Positions 14,444 to 24,526 of a stretch of DNA of 64,000 nt are shown here, one piece after another (positions within the stretch are counted from its first letter, which is position 1; each line of letters opens with the position of its first letter). This DNA is from Leptothoe spongobia TAU-MAC 1115. Its GTDB lineage: Bacteria > Cyanobacteriota > Cyanobacteriia > Phormidesmidales > Phormidesmidaceae. The DNA lies in the NCBI RefSeq assembly GCF_018739885.1, contig NZ_JADOES010000011.1, forward strand, positions 1 through 64,000, written 5' to 3'. The position numbers and the translations under genes were made by a program. Under the pieces are notes generated by a model that saw only the letters and a list, made by a program, of their open reading frames with translations, was not told the origin of the DNA and did no database searches.

Positions 14444-15667
14444 TTAGCTTTCACGATCGGTACGAATCCACTGAGCCTCAGGCCCCTTCAAAAACTTAAA
14501 GTAAAGCGGAATCTTCCACAGAATGTAAAACGGAATCGAGAGCAACTTACCCAGGGAAATATCCTGACGCGCAAACCCAGACCAGGCCAGACCAATGGCA
14601 ACCAATAAACTCAGACCAGCACCGTAGAGGGTGATGGCAGGGAGCCAGGTCGTCGCCAATAGTAGCGTCATCGCTGTGATTACGACAGTAGCTGATACCC
14701 ATAGCATCACCAACAGCGACAGTGGCGGCACACATAGATCCAGTGCCAACGCAATCAGACCGATACGGCCCTGCTTTAGACCTTGCCACAATAGTGGCGG
14801 CACACAGGTGAGTAATGTTTGTAAATGACCATGCTCCCATCGGGTGCGCTGGGTCATAGCGGTAGAGTCTTGTTGGGGTTGATCACCGGTCACCAAGGCA
14901 TTGGGACACATAATGGGGGAATGTCCAGCAATGGCCAAGTCCAGCCCTAGCTTCATATCCTCGACAATATTGCCACTGGCTAAATCCACTTCTTTCAAAG
15001 TGGCCCAGGGAAAGGCCATACCTGTCCCCGTTAACAAACAGGGTTGACCCAATATCCGCAGTCCCAGAGGCCGCACTTGATTTTTGACCTTAAAGGCAAA
15101 GGTGGAGACCATTTCCTTAGGAGATGGATTAGGGCTTTGCTCCAATAGGTAGGTGGCTTGTACAGGTCGATTGGTGGTGAGGGCTAGATTTGCGATCGCA
15201 TCAATAGATCCCGGCTTCACCTGACAATCCGCATCCACCATCATCAAAACATCAGGAGCATCCTGACTCAAATAACGGATCCCAAAATCTAAGGCATAGC
15301 CTTTACCGCGCTGCTGATCATCCTCCCGCTCCAACACGGTTGCCCCCGCTTGACGAGCAATCTCTGCCGTTGCATCCGTACAGTTATCGGCCACCACCAC
15401 GAGCCGATCAGTGGATTTCAGCTGCGAGGTCAGCGTGGATAGCGTGGCTTGGATCACAGCTTCCTCATTGTGGGCTGGCATTAAAATTGCACGTCGTATA
15501 TTAGCCAACGAGGCCTGGGGCCGTTTCAACCGACCTCGCCCAACAAATGCGACCAATACTTCAATAAATAAAACAGCACAGGGCAATACCAAAGCTGCAG
15601 CTAGCAATACCTCTACAACTTGAACACTCACAGCTAAGGATTCAACCACAAAACCTTCTCCCAACAT
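14444..15667 (-). CDS. Family-2 glycosyltransferase, membrane-anchored
   Basis: A 407-residue GT2 enzyme of the processive/ceramide-glucosyltransferase type. An N-terminal membrane helix (about 15-40) is followed by the nucleotide-sugar fold (ILMPAHNEEAVI at 62-73, VVADNCTDAT, VDADCQ near 146-150), an acidic ED in NIVEDMKLGLDL, and the QRTRWEHGH acceptor motif near 270-280. Three or four C-terminal membrane helices follow. It probably transfers sugar to a lipid or growing polysaccharide at the cytoplasmic membrane. It lies in the same direction as the acetyltransferase and glycosyltransferases at 16-18.7 kb. Confidence 0.85.
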   Translation of the reverse strand: MLGEGFVVESLAVSVQVVEVLLAAALVLPCAVLFIEVLVAFVGRGRLKRPQASLANIRRAILMPAHNEEAVIQATLSTLTSQLKSTDRLVVVADNCTDATAEIARQAGATVLEREDDQQRGKGYALDFGIRYLSQDAPDVLMMVDADCQVKPGSIDAIANLALTTNRPVQATYLLEQSPNPSPKEMVSTFAFKVKNQVRPLGLRILGQPCLLTGTGMAFPWATLKEVDLASGNIVEDMKLGLDLAIAGHSPIMCPNALVTGDQPQQDSTAMTQRTRWEHGHLQTLLTCVPPLLWQGLKQGRIGLIALALDLCVPPLSLLVMLWVSATVVITAMTLLLATTWLPAITLYGAGLSLLVAIGLAWSGFARQDISLGKLLSIPFYILWKIPLYFKFLKGPEAQWIRTDRES

Positions 15668-15791
15668 TAATCCGATTCATCTATTGAATCGGTACAGTAG
15701 TCATGACCAAGCAATTCTTCCTAATCAGTGAGAGCGATTCAGCGCTGATTAAGATAATGATTCGCTAAAGTATTGAAGTAAATACACTAAT

Positions 15792-15907
15792 GAGTCCCAT
15801 ATAAACCTTGTCCACGTCCAGAACGGTCGTTTTACCGTGGGAGAAACTACAGGTTTCAACTTGGACGTGGTTTATCCTGAGTTATCAAGACACTTTATAT
15901 GGCTCCC
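15792..15907. repeat. Long inverted-repeat (nested hairpin) element A
   Basis: Outer arms GAGTCCCATATAAA (15792-15805) and TTTATATGGCTCCC (15894-15907) nearly pair. Inside, CCACGTCCA (15812-15820) pairs with TGGACGTGG (15862-15870), and ACGGT/ACCGT (15823-15838) forms a third hairpin. The segment AGGTTTCAACTTGGACGTGGTTT resembles one in element B at 17.7 kb. It occupies most of the 340-base gap between two polysaccharide genes and could be a mobile repeat or a processed 3' end. Confidence 0.55.
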
Positions 15908-16009
15908 ATTCTTTATTGACTCTCTTATCAGGACTGAGTTCCAGCTTTTCATAAGAGTTATCAGTCATCTCTTCGCTAGGACAGATTCCTCATCCAGGAT
16001 GCCCGGACT

Positions 16010-16663
16010 TTAACGCATGTCCCTAGGCTTCCGGGGACGGCAGGGTGACCCCAGGCAAATTTGCTGAGCAGGCATGTCCTTAAAGACACTGCTGCGGGCT
16101 CCAATCACAGCATTTGCCCCAATCCTCACCCCCGGTGCCACAAAACAATCTGTCGCTACCCATGCACCATTTTCGATCACAATCGGAGCTGTAACCAAGG
16201 CAAAACAAGGATCGTTAAAGTCGTGGCTGCCGGTACACAGGTATGACTTTTGCGATACTACACAGTGCTGACCCAGCCGAATCGGGGCCAGGCTGTAAAA
16301 GGTAACCCCCTCTCCCACCCAGCTGTGGTCACCGATCTCAACTTTCCAAGGATACGTAAACCGAGCCGAAGGACGAATCACCACGTTCTTGCCAATTTTG
16401 GCTCCAAACAGCCTGAGTAACCAACAGCGTGGACCATGGGCCATATGCAATGTGAGCGGAAATACCACAGCCTGGACTAACCACCACAGCAGCACATACC
16501 ATTTAGGCCGACCAATATCAAAATCTGGCTGATGATAGCGACTCAAATCCACCAGGGATGGAGGACCAAAATCAATCTCGTTGGCAGCCTCAGCCCAGGC
16601 AGGTAAATCTGAATAGTTGGAAAAATCAGCGCTGATAGCCCTTTTAGGTATACCGTCAGCCAT
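16010..16663 (-). CDS. WcaF-like hexapeptide acetyltransferase
   Basis: A 217-residue left-handed beta-helix acyltransferase. Hexapeptide repeats run from about 90 to 205 (IGKNVVIRPSARF, VEIGDHSWVGEGV, PGVRIGANAVIGARS). The catalytic-type His is in the SHDFNDPCF loop (near 148). WRLL-type sequence and TYPWKVEIGD are typical of the colanic-acid WcaF group. It likely O-acetylates a sugar of an extracellular polysaccharide from acetyl-CoA. Its first base overlaps the last base of the upstream glycosyltransferase gene, so they share an operon. Confidence 0.88.
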   Translation of the reverse strand: MADGIPKRAISADFSNYSDLPAWAEAANEIDFGPPSLVDLSRYHQPDFDIGRPKWYVLLWWLVQAVVFPLTLHMAHGPRCWLLRLFGAKIGKNVVIRPSARFTYPWKVEIGDHSWVGEGVTFYSLAPIRLGQHCVVSQKSYLCTGSHDFNDPCFALVTAPIVIENGAWVATDCFVAPGVRIGANAVIGARSSVFKDMPAQQICLGSPCRPRKPRDMR

Positions 16664-17607
16664 TAAGCATCACCGACCAAAGCAGCTTTGGCAGGCTCCT
16701 TAGGTTCTGCTTCCTTTTCGGCCAGATTGAGGCTGCCACCAAACCGGAGTTCGTAAAGTTTGACGCCAATCTGATATTCATACTGACTGAGCAAACGGCC
16801 ATAAATATAGCCAGGGTAGCCATCTAGAAAACCCAATCGAATAAAGTAGAACAAAACAAAGCGTAAAAATGGCTTGAAGGGAAGCCGGACCCAGATTTTT
16901 TTGAGAAAACGTTTGCGCTGTACGGAATCACCAAACAGATTGGCTCCGATAGTGCCGTCATCCCCCATACCGGTCAGCAGATTGTAATACACCCGTGCTT
17001 CCCAATTGGAATAACGATTGTGACGAGCCAACCAGTGAAATAGATCGCGAAAGTCGATGTGGAGCATATCGTTCTTGAGATGCCCCACCTTACCGCTCTC
17101 GATTACAACATGTTCATGGACTTCATTATCACCAGTATTTTGGATTTCTTCGGTATTTAGATTTTCATAACGGCCCTTGGCATGGCGAAAGAAGCGCATG
17201 TTCCAATCAGGATATTTGCCACCGTGACGAATCCATTTACCGAGAAAGTAAACTCGACGGTTGAGATAGCAACCATCTACTTCATCTGCAGCAATCACCT
17301 CGGCCATCTCGGCCCACAGTTCTGGCGTAATGCGCTCATCACAATCGACAATCAGCACCCATTCATTACGAAATGGCAAGTTATCCAGCGACCAATTCTT
17401 TTTCTTGGGCCAGCGCCCATTGAAGTCAAACTGAACAACCTGCGCACCGTAGGATTCTGAAATCTCCACCGAGCGATCCTCACTGTGAGAATCCACTACA
17501 AATACCTCGTCAGCCTGGGCAACACTCTCCAGACAAGCAGGTAAATTGGACTCCTCATTTTTGGCAGGAATCAGTACCGAAACTGGGATTTTGGTAGCAG
17601 CAGTCAT
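16663..17607 (-). CDS. Family-2 glycosyltransferase (WaaE-like)
   Basis: A 314-residue GT2 protein of the lipopolysaccharide-core/KdtX type. It begins with VSVLIPAKNEESNLPACL (9-26), followed by VDSHSEDRSVEI, KKKNWSLDN, the metal-binding VDCDERIT (about 86-93) and a conserved RFFRHAKGR/HEH region. It lacks the multiple membrane helices of the GT at 14.4 kb, with at most a hydrophobic patch near 250. It overlaps the acetyltransferase by one base. Probably adds a sugar during exopolysaccharide or lipopolysaccharide assembly. Confidence 0.87.
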   Translation of the reverse strand: MTAATKIPVSVLIPAKNEESNLPACLESVAQADEVFVVDSHSEDRSVEISESYGAQVVQFDFNGRWPKKKNWSLDNLPFRNEWVLIVDCDERITPELWAEMAEVIAADEVDGCYLNRRVYFLGKWIRHGGKYPDWNMRFFRHAKGRYENLNTEEIQNTGDNEVHEHVVIESGKVGHLKNDMLHIDFRDLFHWLARHNRYSNWEARVYYNLLTGMGDDGTIGANLFGDSVQRKRFLKKIWVRLPFKPFLRFVLFYFIRLGFLDGYPGYIYGRLLSQYEYQIGVKLYELRFGGSLNLAEKEAEPKEPAKAALVGDA

Positions 17608-17694
17608 AAGTCAATGGAAAATTGAATAACGGTAGATGTAGAAGGGAGGTTATAAATAAGCGTCACTTACATCTAGATTTATGGGTCTTTATTT

Positions 17695-17747
17695 GTCCCA
17701 GTAAAAACTCAAGGTTTCAACTGGGATGTGTTTGGGCGAATCGCCCA
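17695..17747. repeat. Hairpin element B, related to element A
   Basis: GTCCCAG (17695-17701) pairs with CTGGGAT (17721-17727), and TGGGCGAATCGCCCA (17733-17747) forms a second hairpin directly after the stop of the gene ending at 17755. The core AACTCAAGGTTTCAACTGGG matches AACTACAGGTTTCAACTTGG in element A. No U-tract follows on the minus strand, so a classical terminator is doubtful. Confidence 0.45.
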
Positions 17748-17754
17748 TCAAGGC

Positions 17755-18696
17755 TTAGATAGCAGATGACTTAGCTGGTGGCTTGACTAGGTAACGGAGC
17801 ACGCTACCTAAATACCCGAGTTGGCCATAGGCATAGGCAAGATTCTCAAACCGCTGGGCCGGATCGTTGACGTATTTCACGGTCTTATAAACGCCACGGA
17901 CAAGACGTTCTCCCCCCCAGCGGAGTTGGGCAACCCCAGCGCGACCCGATACTTGCTCACGGTAACACTCACTAATGCCTTGCCACCAACTCCGACTGAG
18001 GAACCAACTGGGCTTAAGTCGGGCCGGGGAAACATTGTGAGCGGCTAAGGCAGCAGGGACATACACGACATGCCAACCTTGTTTGAGGGCGAGCTGAGTC
18101 ATGTGGAGTTCTTCGTTGGATAGCAGGTTTTTGCCCACACGACCCAGGTTAACGTCAAAGCCGCCGACTGAGTCGAGAAAGGTTTTGCGGAGGGAATAGT
18201 TCAGTCCCCGAGGGGTAAGACCGGGATTTTTAATATATTGCAGCTGATCGCCGAGATCATAAGCGCCTAACCCACTGGCTAAATCGTCAGAAAGCCATGC
18301 CGGTGGTCGATTGACGCCTGGGGGCCAAAGCAGGGTGACTTTGCCACCTGCGATCGCAACTTTGTCATTATCCTGATAAACCTCCAACAATGAGGCCAAC
18401 CATTGAGAACTGGCGACCGCATCATCATCAAGGTAAGCCAGAATATCGCCCTTAGCAGCATTAGCCCCTGTGTTACGAGCTGTTGAAAGCCCCAAAGTAG
18501 CCTCATATACATAACGTAACCGAGGATCAGACAACCGCTTTTGCACCACTTCGGCAGTAGTATCAGTCGAGGCATTATCCACCACGATCACTTCAATATT
18601 TTCAAGGGTTTGGGCCAATAAACTATCAATAGCCGCCCCCAAATACTGAGCACGATTATGGGTACAAATAATGGCAGAAATTATTAACTCAGCCAT
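17755..18696 (-). CDS. Family-2 glycosyltransferase
   Basis: A 313-residue GT2 enzyme with the start taken at MAELIISAIICTHNR (ATG 18696), since the longer frame adds an unconserved tail. Motifs: ICTHNRAQYL, VIVVDNASTD (about 38-47), the LSTARNTG loop, YLDDDAV (DxD, about 95-100), GGFDVNLGR, and an acidic NEELHMTQL catalytic-base region. It probably extends a polysaccharide or glycan chain from a nucleotide sugar in the cytoplasm. Same strand and cluster as the two other GT2 genes and the acetyltransferase. Confidence 0.87.
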   Translation of the reverse strand: MAELIISAIICTHNRAQYLGAAIDSLLAQTLENIEVIVVDNASTDTTAEVVQKRLSDPRLRYVYEATLGLSTARNTGANAAKGDILAYLDDDAVASSQWLASLLEVYQDNDKVAIAGGKVTLLWPPGVNRPPAWLSDDLASGLGAYDLGDQLQYIKNPGLTPRGLNYSLRKTFLDSVGGFDVNLGRVGKNLLSNEELHMTQLALKQGWHVVYVPAALAAHNVSPARLKPSWFLSRSWWQGISECYREQVSGRAGVAQLRWGGERLVRGVYKTVKYVNDPAQRFENLAYAYGQLGYLGSVLRYLVKPPAKSSAI

Positions 18697-18974
18697 AAAA
18701 ATTTTGAATAAAAAGAAAATGTACTGAAAATAAGAGCAATCCTTCGGCAATGATGCAATGCTAGCCTGAGTAGACTAAAAACTATTGATGCATAAGCTAT
18801 TCCGCTCTAATCAAAATGCCCGCTTCACTGATGGATGTACTCATTAAACTTTACTGAAATTACGCAATTGAGACCTATCTATCAAGTTCGTTTTATCTAC
18901 TCTTCAAACGTGTAAAGTATCCAACGGTTAGCTGTCGTAGCCACCGTCTTTCCCTCTATTTCTTCGCTAAGCCC

Positions 18975-19655
18975 ATGAACACTAGTGACGACATCGATAT
19001 TGCGCCCTATATAGATCATTCTTTATTGGTACCCACAGCCACCCTAGAGCAAGTCGATTACTGGTGTGCAGAAACCCAGCGCTATGGCTTCGCCAGTGTC
19101 TGTGTTTACCCAGTCCATGTCTCACGCGCCGTTGAAAATCTGCACGACAGCAAAGCAACGGTAAGCACTGTCATTGGGTTTCCCACCGGAGCAGACACCT
19201 CAGCCAGTAAGCTCTTTGCGGCCCAGGAAGCCACTGAAAATGGAGCCACAGAACTCGATGTTGTGATCAACCTCGGCTGGGTTAAAGCAGGCCAACTGGA
19301 ACAGGTACATACAGAATTGGCCCAAATTATTGAATCCACCGGTCAGTGTGTGAAAGCGATTTTGGAAATGGCTCTTCTGGATCAGTCCGAGAAACGGAAA
19401 GCCGCTGATATTTGCATGGATGCTGGTGTGCAGTTCCTCAAAACCAGTACCGGCTGGCATGGTGGGGCCACTGTGGACGATATTCACCTACTCAAAGAAA
19501 TTACCCGTGGACGTATTGGCATCAAGGCATCAGGGGGTATCCGCACCCCCGAACAAGCCCTCATGCTAATCGAGGCGGGAGCCACACGCTTGGGGACTTC
19601 AAGGGGACCAGACATTTTGCGACAGCGGTTCACAGAGTTTCAAACAACGTCCTAA
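18975..19655 (+). CDS. deoC: Deoxyribose-phosphate aldolase
   Basis: A 226-residue class I aldolase that reversibly splits 2-deoxyribose-5-phosphate into glyceraldehyde-3-phosphate and acetaldehyde (deoxynucleoside catabolism). It shows [11 protein letters not shown] at 13-23, SVCVYPVHV near 40, the Schiff-base lysine in FLKTSTGW (about 155-162) and the second lysine in [10 protein letters not shown] (about 182-191). Length matches the family. It stands alone on the plus strand between the glycosyltransferase cluster and hpsJ. Confidence 0.96.
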   Translation: MNTSDDIDIAPYIDHSLLVPTATLEQVDYWCAETQRYGFASVCVYPVHVSRAVENLHDSKATVSTVIGFPTGADTSASKLFAAQEATENGATELDVVINLGWVKAGQLEQVHTELAQIIESTGQCVKAILEMALLDQSEKRKAADICMDAGVQFLKTSTGWHGGATVDDIHLLKEITRGRIGIKASGGIRTPEQALMLIEAGATRLGTSRGPDILRQRFTEFQTTS

Positions 19656-19781
19656 AGGGCGAATGTAATTCTTTGCTGACAGCAAAACATCAAAAAAACT
19701 GAATGTTTTTCCCAGATTTTTTTCCCTAATAGTGACTATGTCGGGCACTATTAAATAGCTGTCGCCTTTCGTTAAGATCCT

Positions 19782-20564
19782 ATGACTCCCTCTGCACAAT
19801 CGGCAGGCAATGCACCATCACCCATTGCTGCTTTGGCCCTAAAGCTAGTGGGTGGTATTACCATTTTGGCTGCCTTAGTGGATTTTCTGGTATTGCTATT
19901 GCCGCCAGATTTACTGAACCGCGCCTGGCAAATCACCACAGCCACCCAGCTGGTCGATCGTGGCATTGTCCCTTTAGTTGGGATTGCCCTGCTATTCACT
20001 GGATTTTGGATTGAGAGCTACGTCAGTGGCAAACGTGGCAGTGGCAACCTGATGTTGGACGCCCGTCTTTGGACCTGTGTTTTGGCCTGCATCCTGGGTC
20101 TAATATTTGCTGTTCTAACTCCAATTCATATGAATAATGTGCGTCTGCAAAGCAAGGATGCACTGGCTCAAGTTTCGACCGAAGCCACTGAAGCTACTAA
20201 CCAGCTGGAACAGCGGCTAAATCAAGAAGTAACTCAGCAACGCGATCGCATCGGCAGCTTACTGAATAATCCAGAACAAATCGAGCAACTTGTTGCCAGC
20301 GGCAATGTGACCGCAGAGCAAGCGGCCCAAATCCGTCAGTTCGAAGATAGCCCAGAATCTCTGGACGAATTTCTGACAGGCCAGGCCTCTGAACTACGTA
20401 CCCGCCTAGAGACCGAAATTGGCTCCCGCCGTGAAGAAGCAACCAAGCGTGTCCGCGCCGAAGCAACCAAGGCAAGCGTCCGCATCTCCCTTAGTAGCAT
20501 TCTGCTCGCTATTGGTTATATCGTCATCGGCTTTAGCGGCCTCAGACGCCTGTTTGCGATTTAA
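19782..20564 (+). CDS. hpsJ: HpsJ-family membrane protein
   Basis: A 260-residue protein with membrane helices near 18-40, 65-78, 98-116 and 238-256. A long Gln/Glu-rich coiled coil (about 130-225, including an EATNQLEQRLNQEV stretch) lies between the third and fourth. This layout and the opening ALKLVGGITILAALVDFLV fit the HpsJ family of hormogonium-polysaccharide proteins in filamentous cyanobacteria. Its exact role in polysaccharide export or regulation is not established. It ends just before a perfect palindromic terminator shared with convergent selO. Confidence 0.75.
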   Translation: MTPSAQSAGNAPSPIAALALKLVGGITILAALVDFLVLLLPPDLLNRAWQITTATQLVDRGIVPLVGIALLFTGFWIESYVSGKRGSGNLMLDARLWTCVLACILGLIFAVLTPIHMNNVRLQSKDALAQVSTEATEATNQLEQRLNQEVTQQRDRIGSLLNNPEQIEQLVASGNVTAEQAAQIRQFEDSPESLDEFLTGQASELRTRLETEIGSRREEATKRVRAEATKASVRISLSSILLAIGYIVIGFSGLRRLFAI

Positions 20565-20586
20565 CCTATAGAAATTGTCGGGACAG

Positions 20587-20626
20587 AAAAATGTGGGGAC
20601 GTTGCATGCAACGTCCCCACATTTTT
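20587..20626. terminator. Bidirectional terminator made of a 40-bp perfect palindrome
   Basis: Arms of 20 bp, centred between 20606 and 20607, have the core GGGGACGTTGCATGCAACGTCCCC flanked by A and T runs on both sides. The hairpin plus U-tract works for hpsJ (plus) and selO (minus), which converge here. The GACGTTGC/GCAACGTC core is a common cyanobacterial palindromic repeat and recurs after ndhF at 41.4 kb. Confidence 0.85.
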
Positions 20627-20635
20627 TGTATTTAT

Positions 20636-22087
20636 TCAAAACGGTTGTTGAATTTTAGCCAGCAGATCATAAAACGGCTGCCAGTTATCTTCAACGATAA
20701 TCGGCTCCCAAATCGCCTCAATCTCAGGCCGCAGCAAAACGATAGCAGGGTTATTCTGTCGCAAGCATTGCTCTACCTGCATAACGTCAGCAGCTGACAA
20801 TGTGGTCAAACAAGTGTGATAGTGCTGTCGCCAAGCCTGAAGCAGTATGGCCGCATCGTCATCAGAGTTATCAACCGTCGCCTGCAGAATCTGCTCTGAA
20901 TCATCACACCACTGTACTGAAAACTGTCCCGTTAGCCCTGAGAAAAAGTCGTGGTAGCTCACACGAGTATTTTCCAACAGTTCCAGGGTTAGTCGCAGTA
21001 GCTCATCCCCCAGCTCAGGCAGCAACTCCTCAAAACCTAACTTAGCCAGCATTCTCTGCTTATAGGCTGTGTAGTAATGGCCGCGATACGTTGCCAAGCC
21101 AGCCTCCAAATCCTCCCCTGACATAATTAGCTTGAGTGGTTTCTGTAACATCCATAGGTTCCACTCACACACCCGAGGCTGGTTACCATAGCTATAGCGA
21201 CCACCATAGTCAAAGTAAGCGGCCGTAAACCGAGGATTAAACTCATCCATAAAGGCATAGGGACCATAGTCAAAGCTCTCCCCAGTAATGGACATATTGT
21301 CGGTGTTCAGCACCGCGTGGCAAAAGCCCACTGCCATCCACTGAGCCGCCAGTTGAGCCACCCGCTGCACCAACTCAGCATAAAACTGGGCATAGCGTTC
21401 CTGCACATCTTGCACCGCTAACAAGTGGTCGTAGTACACCTCAATCACATGATCCAGAAGAGGTGTGATCAGATCGGGGCGGGCCAAATAGTGCAAACGC
21501 TCAAAGGTGCCAAAGCGGATGTGGGACTGGCTAAAGCGCACCATGACCGATGAGCGTGTGGGCGACGGCTCATCTCCTCGCCACAGTTGCTCTCCTGTCT
21601 CCACCAGACTCAGGCAACGGGACGTATTCACCCCCAGAGCGTGCAACGCCTCAGATGCCAGGATTTCTCGCACGCCCCCCTTGAGCGTCAGGCGACCATC
21701 GCCATTACGAGAGTAGGGTGTTGTGCCCGACCCCTTAGTACCAAAGTCATAGAGTACTCCATCGGTGCCCCGTACCTGACCGTAGAGAAAGCCACGACCA
21801 TCGCCCAATGCAGTGTTGTAGTCACCAAATTGATAACCGTGGTAGCGCAAGGCCAAGAGCGGCGATCGCTGCTGAAACTGCCCAAACGTCTCAATAAAGT
21901 TATGGTCACTCACCGCATCCGTCGATAGTCCTAAGCGGGGCAGTAGATCATCATTACGAAACCGTAGAAGATATTGTGGAAAATCAGCAGCTACAACAAC
22001 ATCGTAGTAGTCATCCCCTAGAGACTCTAGGGCAGGCTCATAGGTAAGAGAGATAAATGGATTCTGAGTATCCAAGGGTAAAAGCAA
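20636..22087 (-). CDS. selO: Protein adenylyltransferase SelO (YdiU)
   Basis: A 483-residue pseudokinase-fold enzyme that transfers AMP to hydroxyl side chains of proteins. Signature blocks are [19 protein letters not shown] (about 87-105), [25 protein letters not shown] (118-142), [20 protein letters not shown] (about 241-260) and [14 protein letters not shown] [13 protein letters not shown]. Length matches the family (about 480). It is expected to act in the cytoplasm in redox stress. It is monocistronic and ends against the palindromic terminator. Confidence 0.95.
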   Translation of the reverse strand: MLLPLDTQNPFISLTYEPALESLGDDYYDVVVAADFPQYLLRFRNDDLLPRLGLSTDAVSDHNFIETFGQFQQRSPLLALRYHGYQFGDYNTALGDGRGFLYGQVRGTDGVLYDFGTKGSGTTPYSRNGDGRLTLKGGVREILASEALHALGVNTSRCLSLVETGEQLWRGDEPSPTRSSVMVRFSQSHIRFGTFERLHYLARPDLITPLLDHVIEVYYDHLLAVQDVQERYAQFYAELVQRVAQLAAQWMAVGFCHAVLNTDNMSITGESFDYGPYAFMDEFNPRFTAAYFDYGGRYSYGNQPRVCEWNLWMLQKPLKLIMSGEDLEAGLATYRGHYYTAYKQRMLAKLGFEELLPELGDELLRLTLELLENTRVSYHDFFSGLTGQFSVQWCDDSEQILQATVDNSDDDAAILLQAWRQHYHTCLTTLSAADVMQVEQCLRQNNPAIVLLRPEIEAIWEPIIVEDNWQPFYDLLAKIQQPF

Positions 22088-22521
22088 AAATCAGATCAAC
22101 TCTAGTATCTGATATCCAGTGAGCCTATAAAGACCGCTCTAAGTAAAATCAAGTCCACAAGATAAAGGGGCCAGGATATGCTTGACCGACTCTATATTAT
22201 AGATCAAACTGATTTAAGTACCGTTACATATACTGCATACTGAAAGCAAGGCAGCTGTATTAATAGATCAATGATAATAAGAAGGCAGCAATGTCCGTCA
22301 AAAAGAACATTACACTATTCAAACTCATTTTCATTTGTTTGAGTAAAGAAATTAGAGAATTATTGCGCTTATCGACACATAATTTTATCTAGTAAATTCA
22401 CAAAGAGAAGAATCAATTCTCCGATTTATGGATATGTAGAGAACCATGACCGCCATGCTTTCATACCAAACTGATTAGCTTAGGTCTTAAAAAGTGATTG
22501 TTCCTGATAAAAGAGCTAAAT
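22088..22521. other. AT-rich intergenic region between divergent genes
   Basis: About 430 bases without a supported gene. It contains the promoters of selO (minus) and the TPR membrane protein (plus). No repeat or RNA structure stands out. AAAAGAGC just before ATG 22522 is a plausible ribosome-binding site. Confidence 0.4.
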
Positions 22522-23871
22522 ATGGTTGAAGAGATCATCGCAAAACTTGCCATTCCTCTCGTTATATGCATTTTCTTCATCATTGTATCTATTTCTGATG
22601 AAGCATTTGGAATCAAGCCAAATGATAAAGGCAGAAATCTTCTTAGATGGCTAGCTGTTGGCATATTCATATTTTACACGATGTCAACTTTCATAAACCC
22701 TAATGCGTCCATAGCCTCTGATCCCTATGAAGGCATAAATGAACCATCTAGGATTTTTGATCGAGCAAATTCATTTTACTCAAGCAATAACTACTCAAAA
22801 GCTGCTCTCGGCTATGAAAAAGTTATAGTAAGAGATTCTGAAGATTTTTTTGCTTGGTATATGTATGGAGCCTCTCAGTATTTTATTAATAAGAAAAACG
22901 AATCTTTAGATGCCTTCGACAGCTCAATTTCAAGAATACCAGTCGAAAACCTATCGTCTTTTTTATATCCTACATATTTCAAAGGAGATATCTTTCTTGA
23001 AAAGGGCTCTTATAAGAAAGCTCAACAAGTTTATGAATATATTTTATCAGTATCACCAAAAGATAGTCATGCAAATGGCAATCTTGGCTTCATTCATTAC
23101 AAATTAAACAATATTAAAAAGTCAATAGATTACTATTATAAGGCCAATCAATCAGCTCCTGAATTAACAACGTTTCGAAATGCCTTGTTGTACTTTAAGG
23201 ATAAAGGAAAGTCTATTCCAGGGAAAATCTTAGATGCGCCTAATGACCCAATACCATTGTCTATTCAACCTGAAACACCACCAGGGAAAGCTAAGCCAAA
23301 GTACTCATTACGAGTCATAAATTTACGAGCCTGGGAAGTCATTCAAGAATTAAAAAAGGCAAGAAAGGATTTGGCAGAGCACTCCAATGATGTTTCGAAT
23401 GAAAAGAATACAGTTTTAAGTAACAGTTCTTCTGACAATGCGCAAGCAAGTCTCCCTGAGTCTCTAGACAAGCAAAAAAGTGAATCAATTGAGTGGCCAA
23501 TGGTTTTCTCAACTTCACGTCGAGGTATAACTTTCCTGGATGCTAACCAGGTATGTCTTGAGCCAAAAACATCTCTTGAACTTCCTTATAGTGCTACGTC
23601 TGAGTACGCTAAAAATAGAAGAAAACAGGTTCTAACCATTGGTTTAGCCAGAATGAATTCAGGAGATGATTGTCATAAAGGCACTTTTAGAGAGTATTCA
23701 AGTATTATTGATTCTAAAGAAGGTTGGGACTGTAGTGGTTCAATTGAGCTTATTAAGGAGGCTTCTAGAGTTTCCTTTAGATGGGTAACTTTAGACGGTC
23801 AAGGCAAAGGTGATGAGGCAAAATGCCCCGCAGAAACGAAATACGAATTGATTGAAAGGCGACGTCTGTAG
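22522..23871 (+). CDS. Membrane-anchored TPR protein
   Basis: A 449-residue protein; the start at ATG 22522 (MVEEIIAKLA) follows an AAGAG. Two membrane helices (about 8-26 and 42-60) are followed by TPR-like helices (about 75-215, for example YSKAALGYEKVIV and YKKAQQVYEYIL). A linker and a C-terminal domain (about 320-449) with several Cys residues and alternating strands end the protein. That domain is not recognised. The base composition is visibly more AT-rich than the neighbours, so it may be acquired. A protein-protein scaffold role is the only inference. Confidence 0.6.
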   Translation: MVEEIIAKLAIPLVICIFFIIVSISDEAFGIKPNDKGRNLLRWLAVGIFIFYTMSTFINPNASIASDPYEGINEPSRIFDRANSFYSSNNYSKAALGYEKVIVRDSEDFFAWYMYGASQYFINKKNESLDAFDSSISRIPVENLSSFLYPTYFKGDIFLEKGSYKKAQQVYEYILSVSPKDSHANGNLGFIHYKLNNIKKSIDYYYKANQSAPELTTFRNALLYFKDKGKSIPGKILDAPNDPIPLSIQPETPPGKAKPKYSLRVINLRAWEVIQELKKARKDLAEHSNDVSNEKNTVLSNSSSDNAQASLPESLDKQKSESIEWPMVFSTSRRGITFLDANQVCLEPKTSLELPYSATSEYAKNRRKQVLTIGLARMNSGDDCHKGTFREYSSIIDSKEGWDCSGSIELIKEASRVSFRWVTLDGQGKGDEAKCPAETKYELIERRRL

Positions 23872-24314
23872 TTACACTTTTCATAAACTATTACTGCCAA
23901 TACTCAGTAGAGTTTTAAGCTACTTGAATTAATTTTGATGACGTCCAATTTTAATATTTTTAGGCCAAGATTAACATCTGACATTGACTGGCTACCCCCC
24001 TTAACTGCCATAGTATTATTGCAATTCTCCAGCTTGCTAATGGTCGCTCAAAAAAGTTCACTGGGTAACTCAGCTATAAGTTTGAAAGTTTGAAAGGTAT
24101 TTATCAGCTGATAATTATCAGCTAGCTGCAACAAAAATTCGACTACCTCGCAAATTACTCAATATTTTGGAATGTTCAATTTAGTATAAAGCTGTTTTTA
24201 GATTACTAGCCAGAACGGTATCTAAGAATTCCCTCACCAAATCAAGTAAGCACAATTGGTTTAAATCAATTCTGCTAAAACAACTCCGCCATAGACTGCT
24301 TAATCTCAAACTTT
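23872..24314. other. AT-rich gap before the MITE-like element
   Basis: About 440 bases with no gene. A short palindromic stretch (TATCAGCTGATA near 24103, then ATTATCAGCT) may be part of a decayed repeat. Nothing else was recognised. Confidence 0.35.
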
Positions 24315-24526
24315 AATTAGGGCTTGCTGAAAAAGTCTGATCAGACTTTTTCACGGCTGAAACGACGCAAATACGTTATCTTTTCAGGCTGTATCGATAG
24401 GTAGGTGCAAGGGTGAATCGGCTGAAACCCTTGAAAACTCGTAAAATGACCTTGCACTTAACTTCGACTTCGTTAGCTGAAACGACTATATATCAGTGCT
24501 TCTGAATTATTCAGCAAGCCCTAATT
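24315..24526. mobile_element. 212-bp MITE-like element
   Basis: Perfect 16-bp terminal inverted repeats bound the element: AATTAGGGCTTGCTGA at 24315-24330 and TCAGCAAGCCCTAATT at 24511-24526. If the ends are read as GGGCTTGCTGA, TAATTA flanks both sides and could be a target duplication, though it is also palindromic. Inside there is no ORF, only small palindromes such as AAAAGTCTGATCAGACTTTT. The element is too short for a transposase, so it would need one in trans. Its right end overlaps the stop codon of the DUF3593 gene. Confidence 0.8.
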
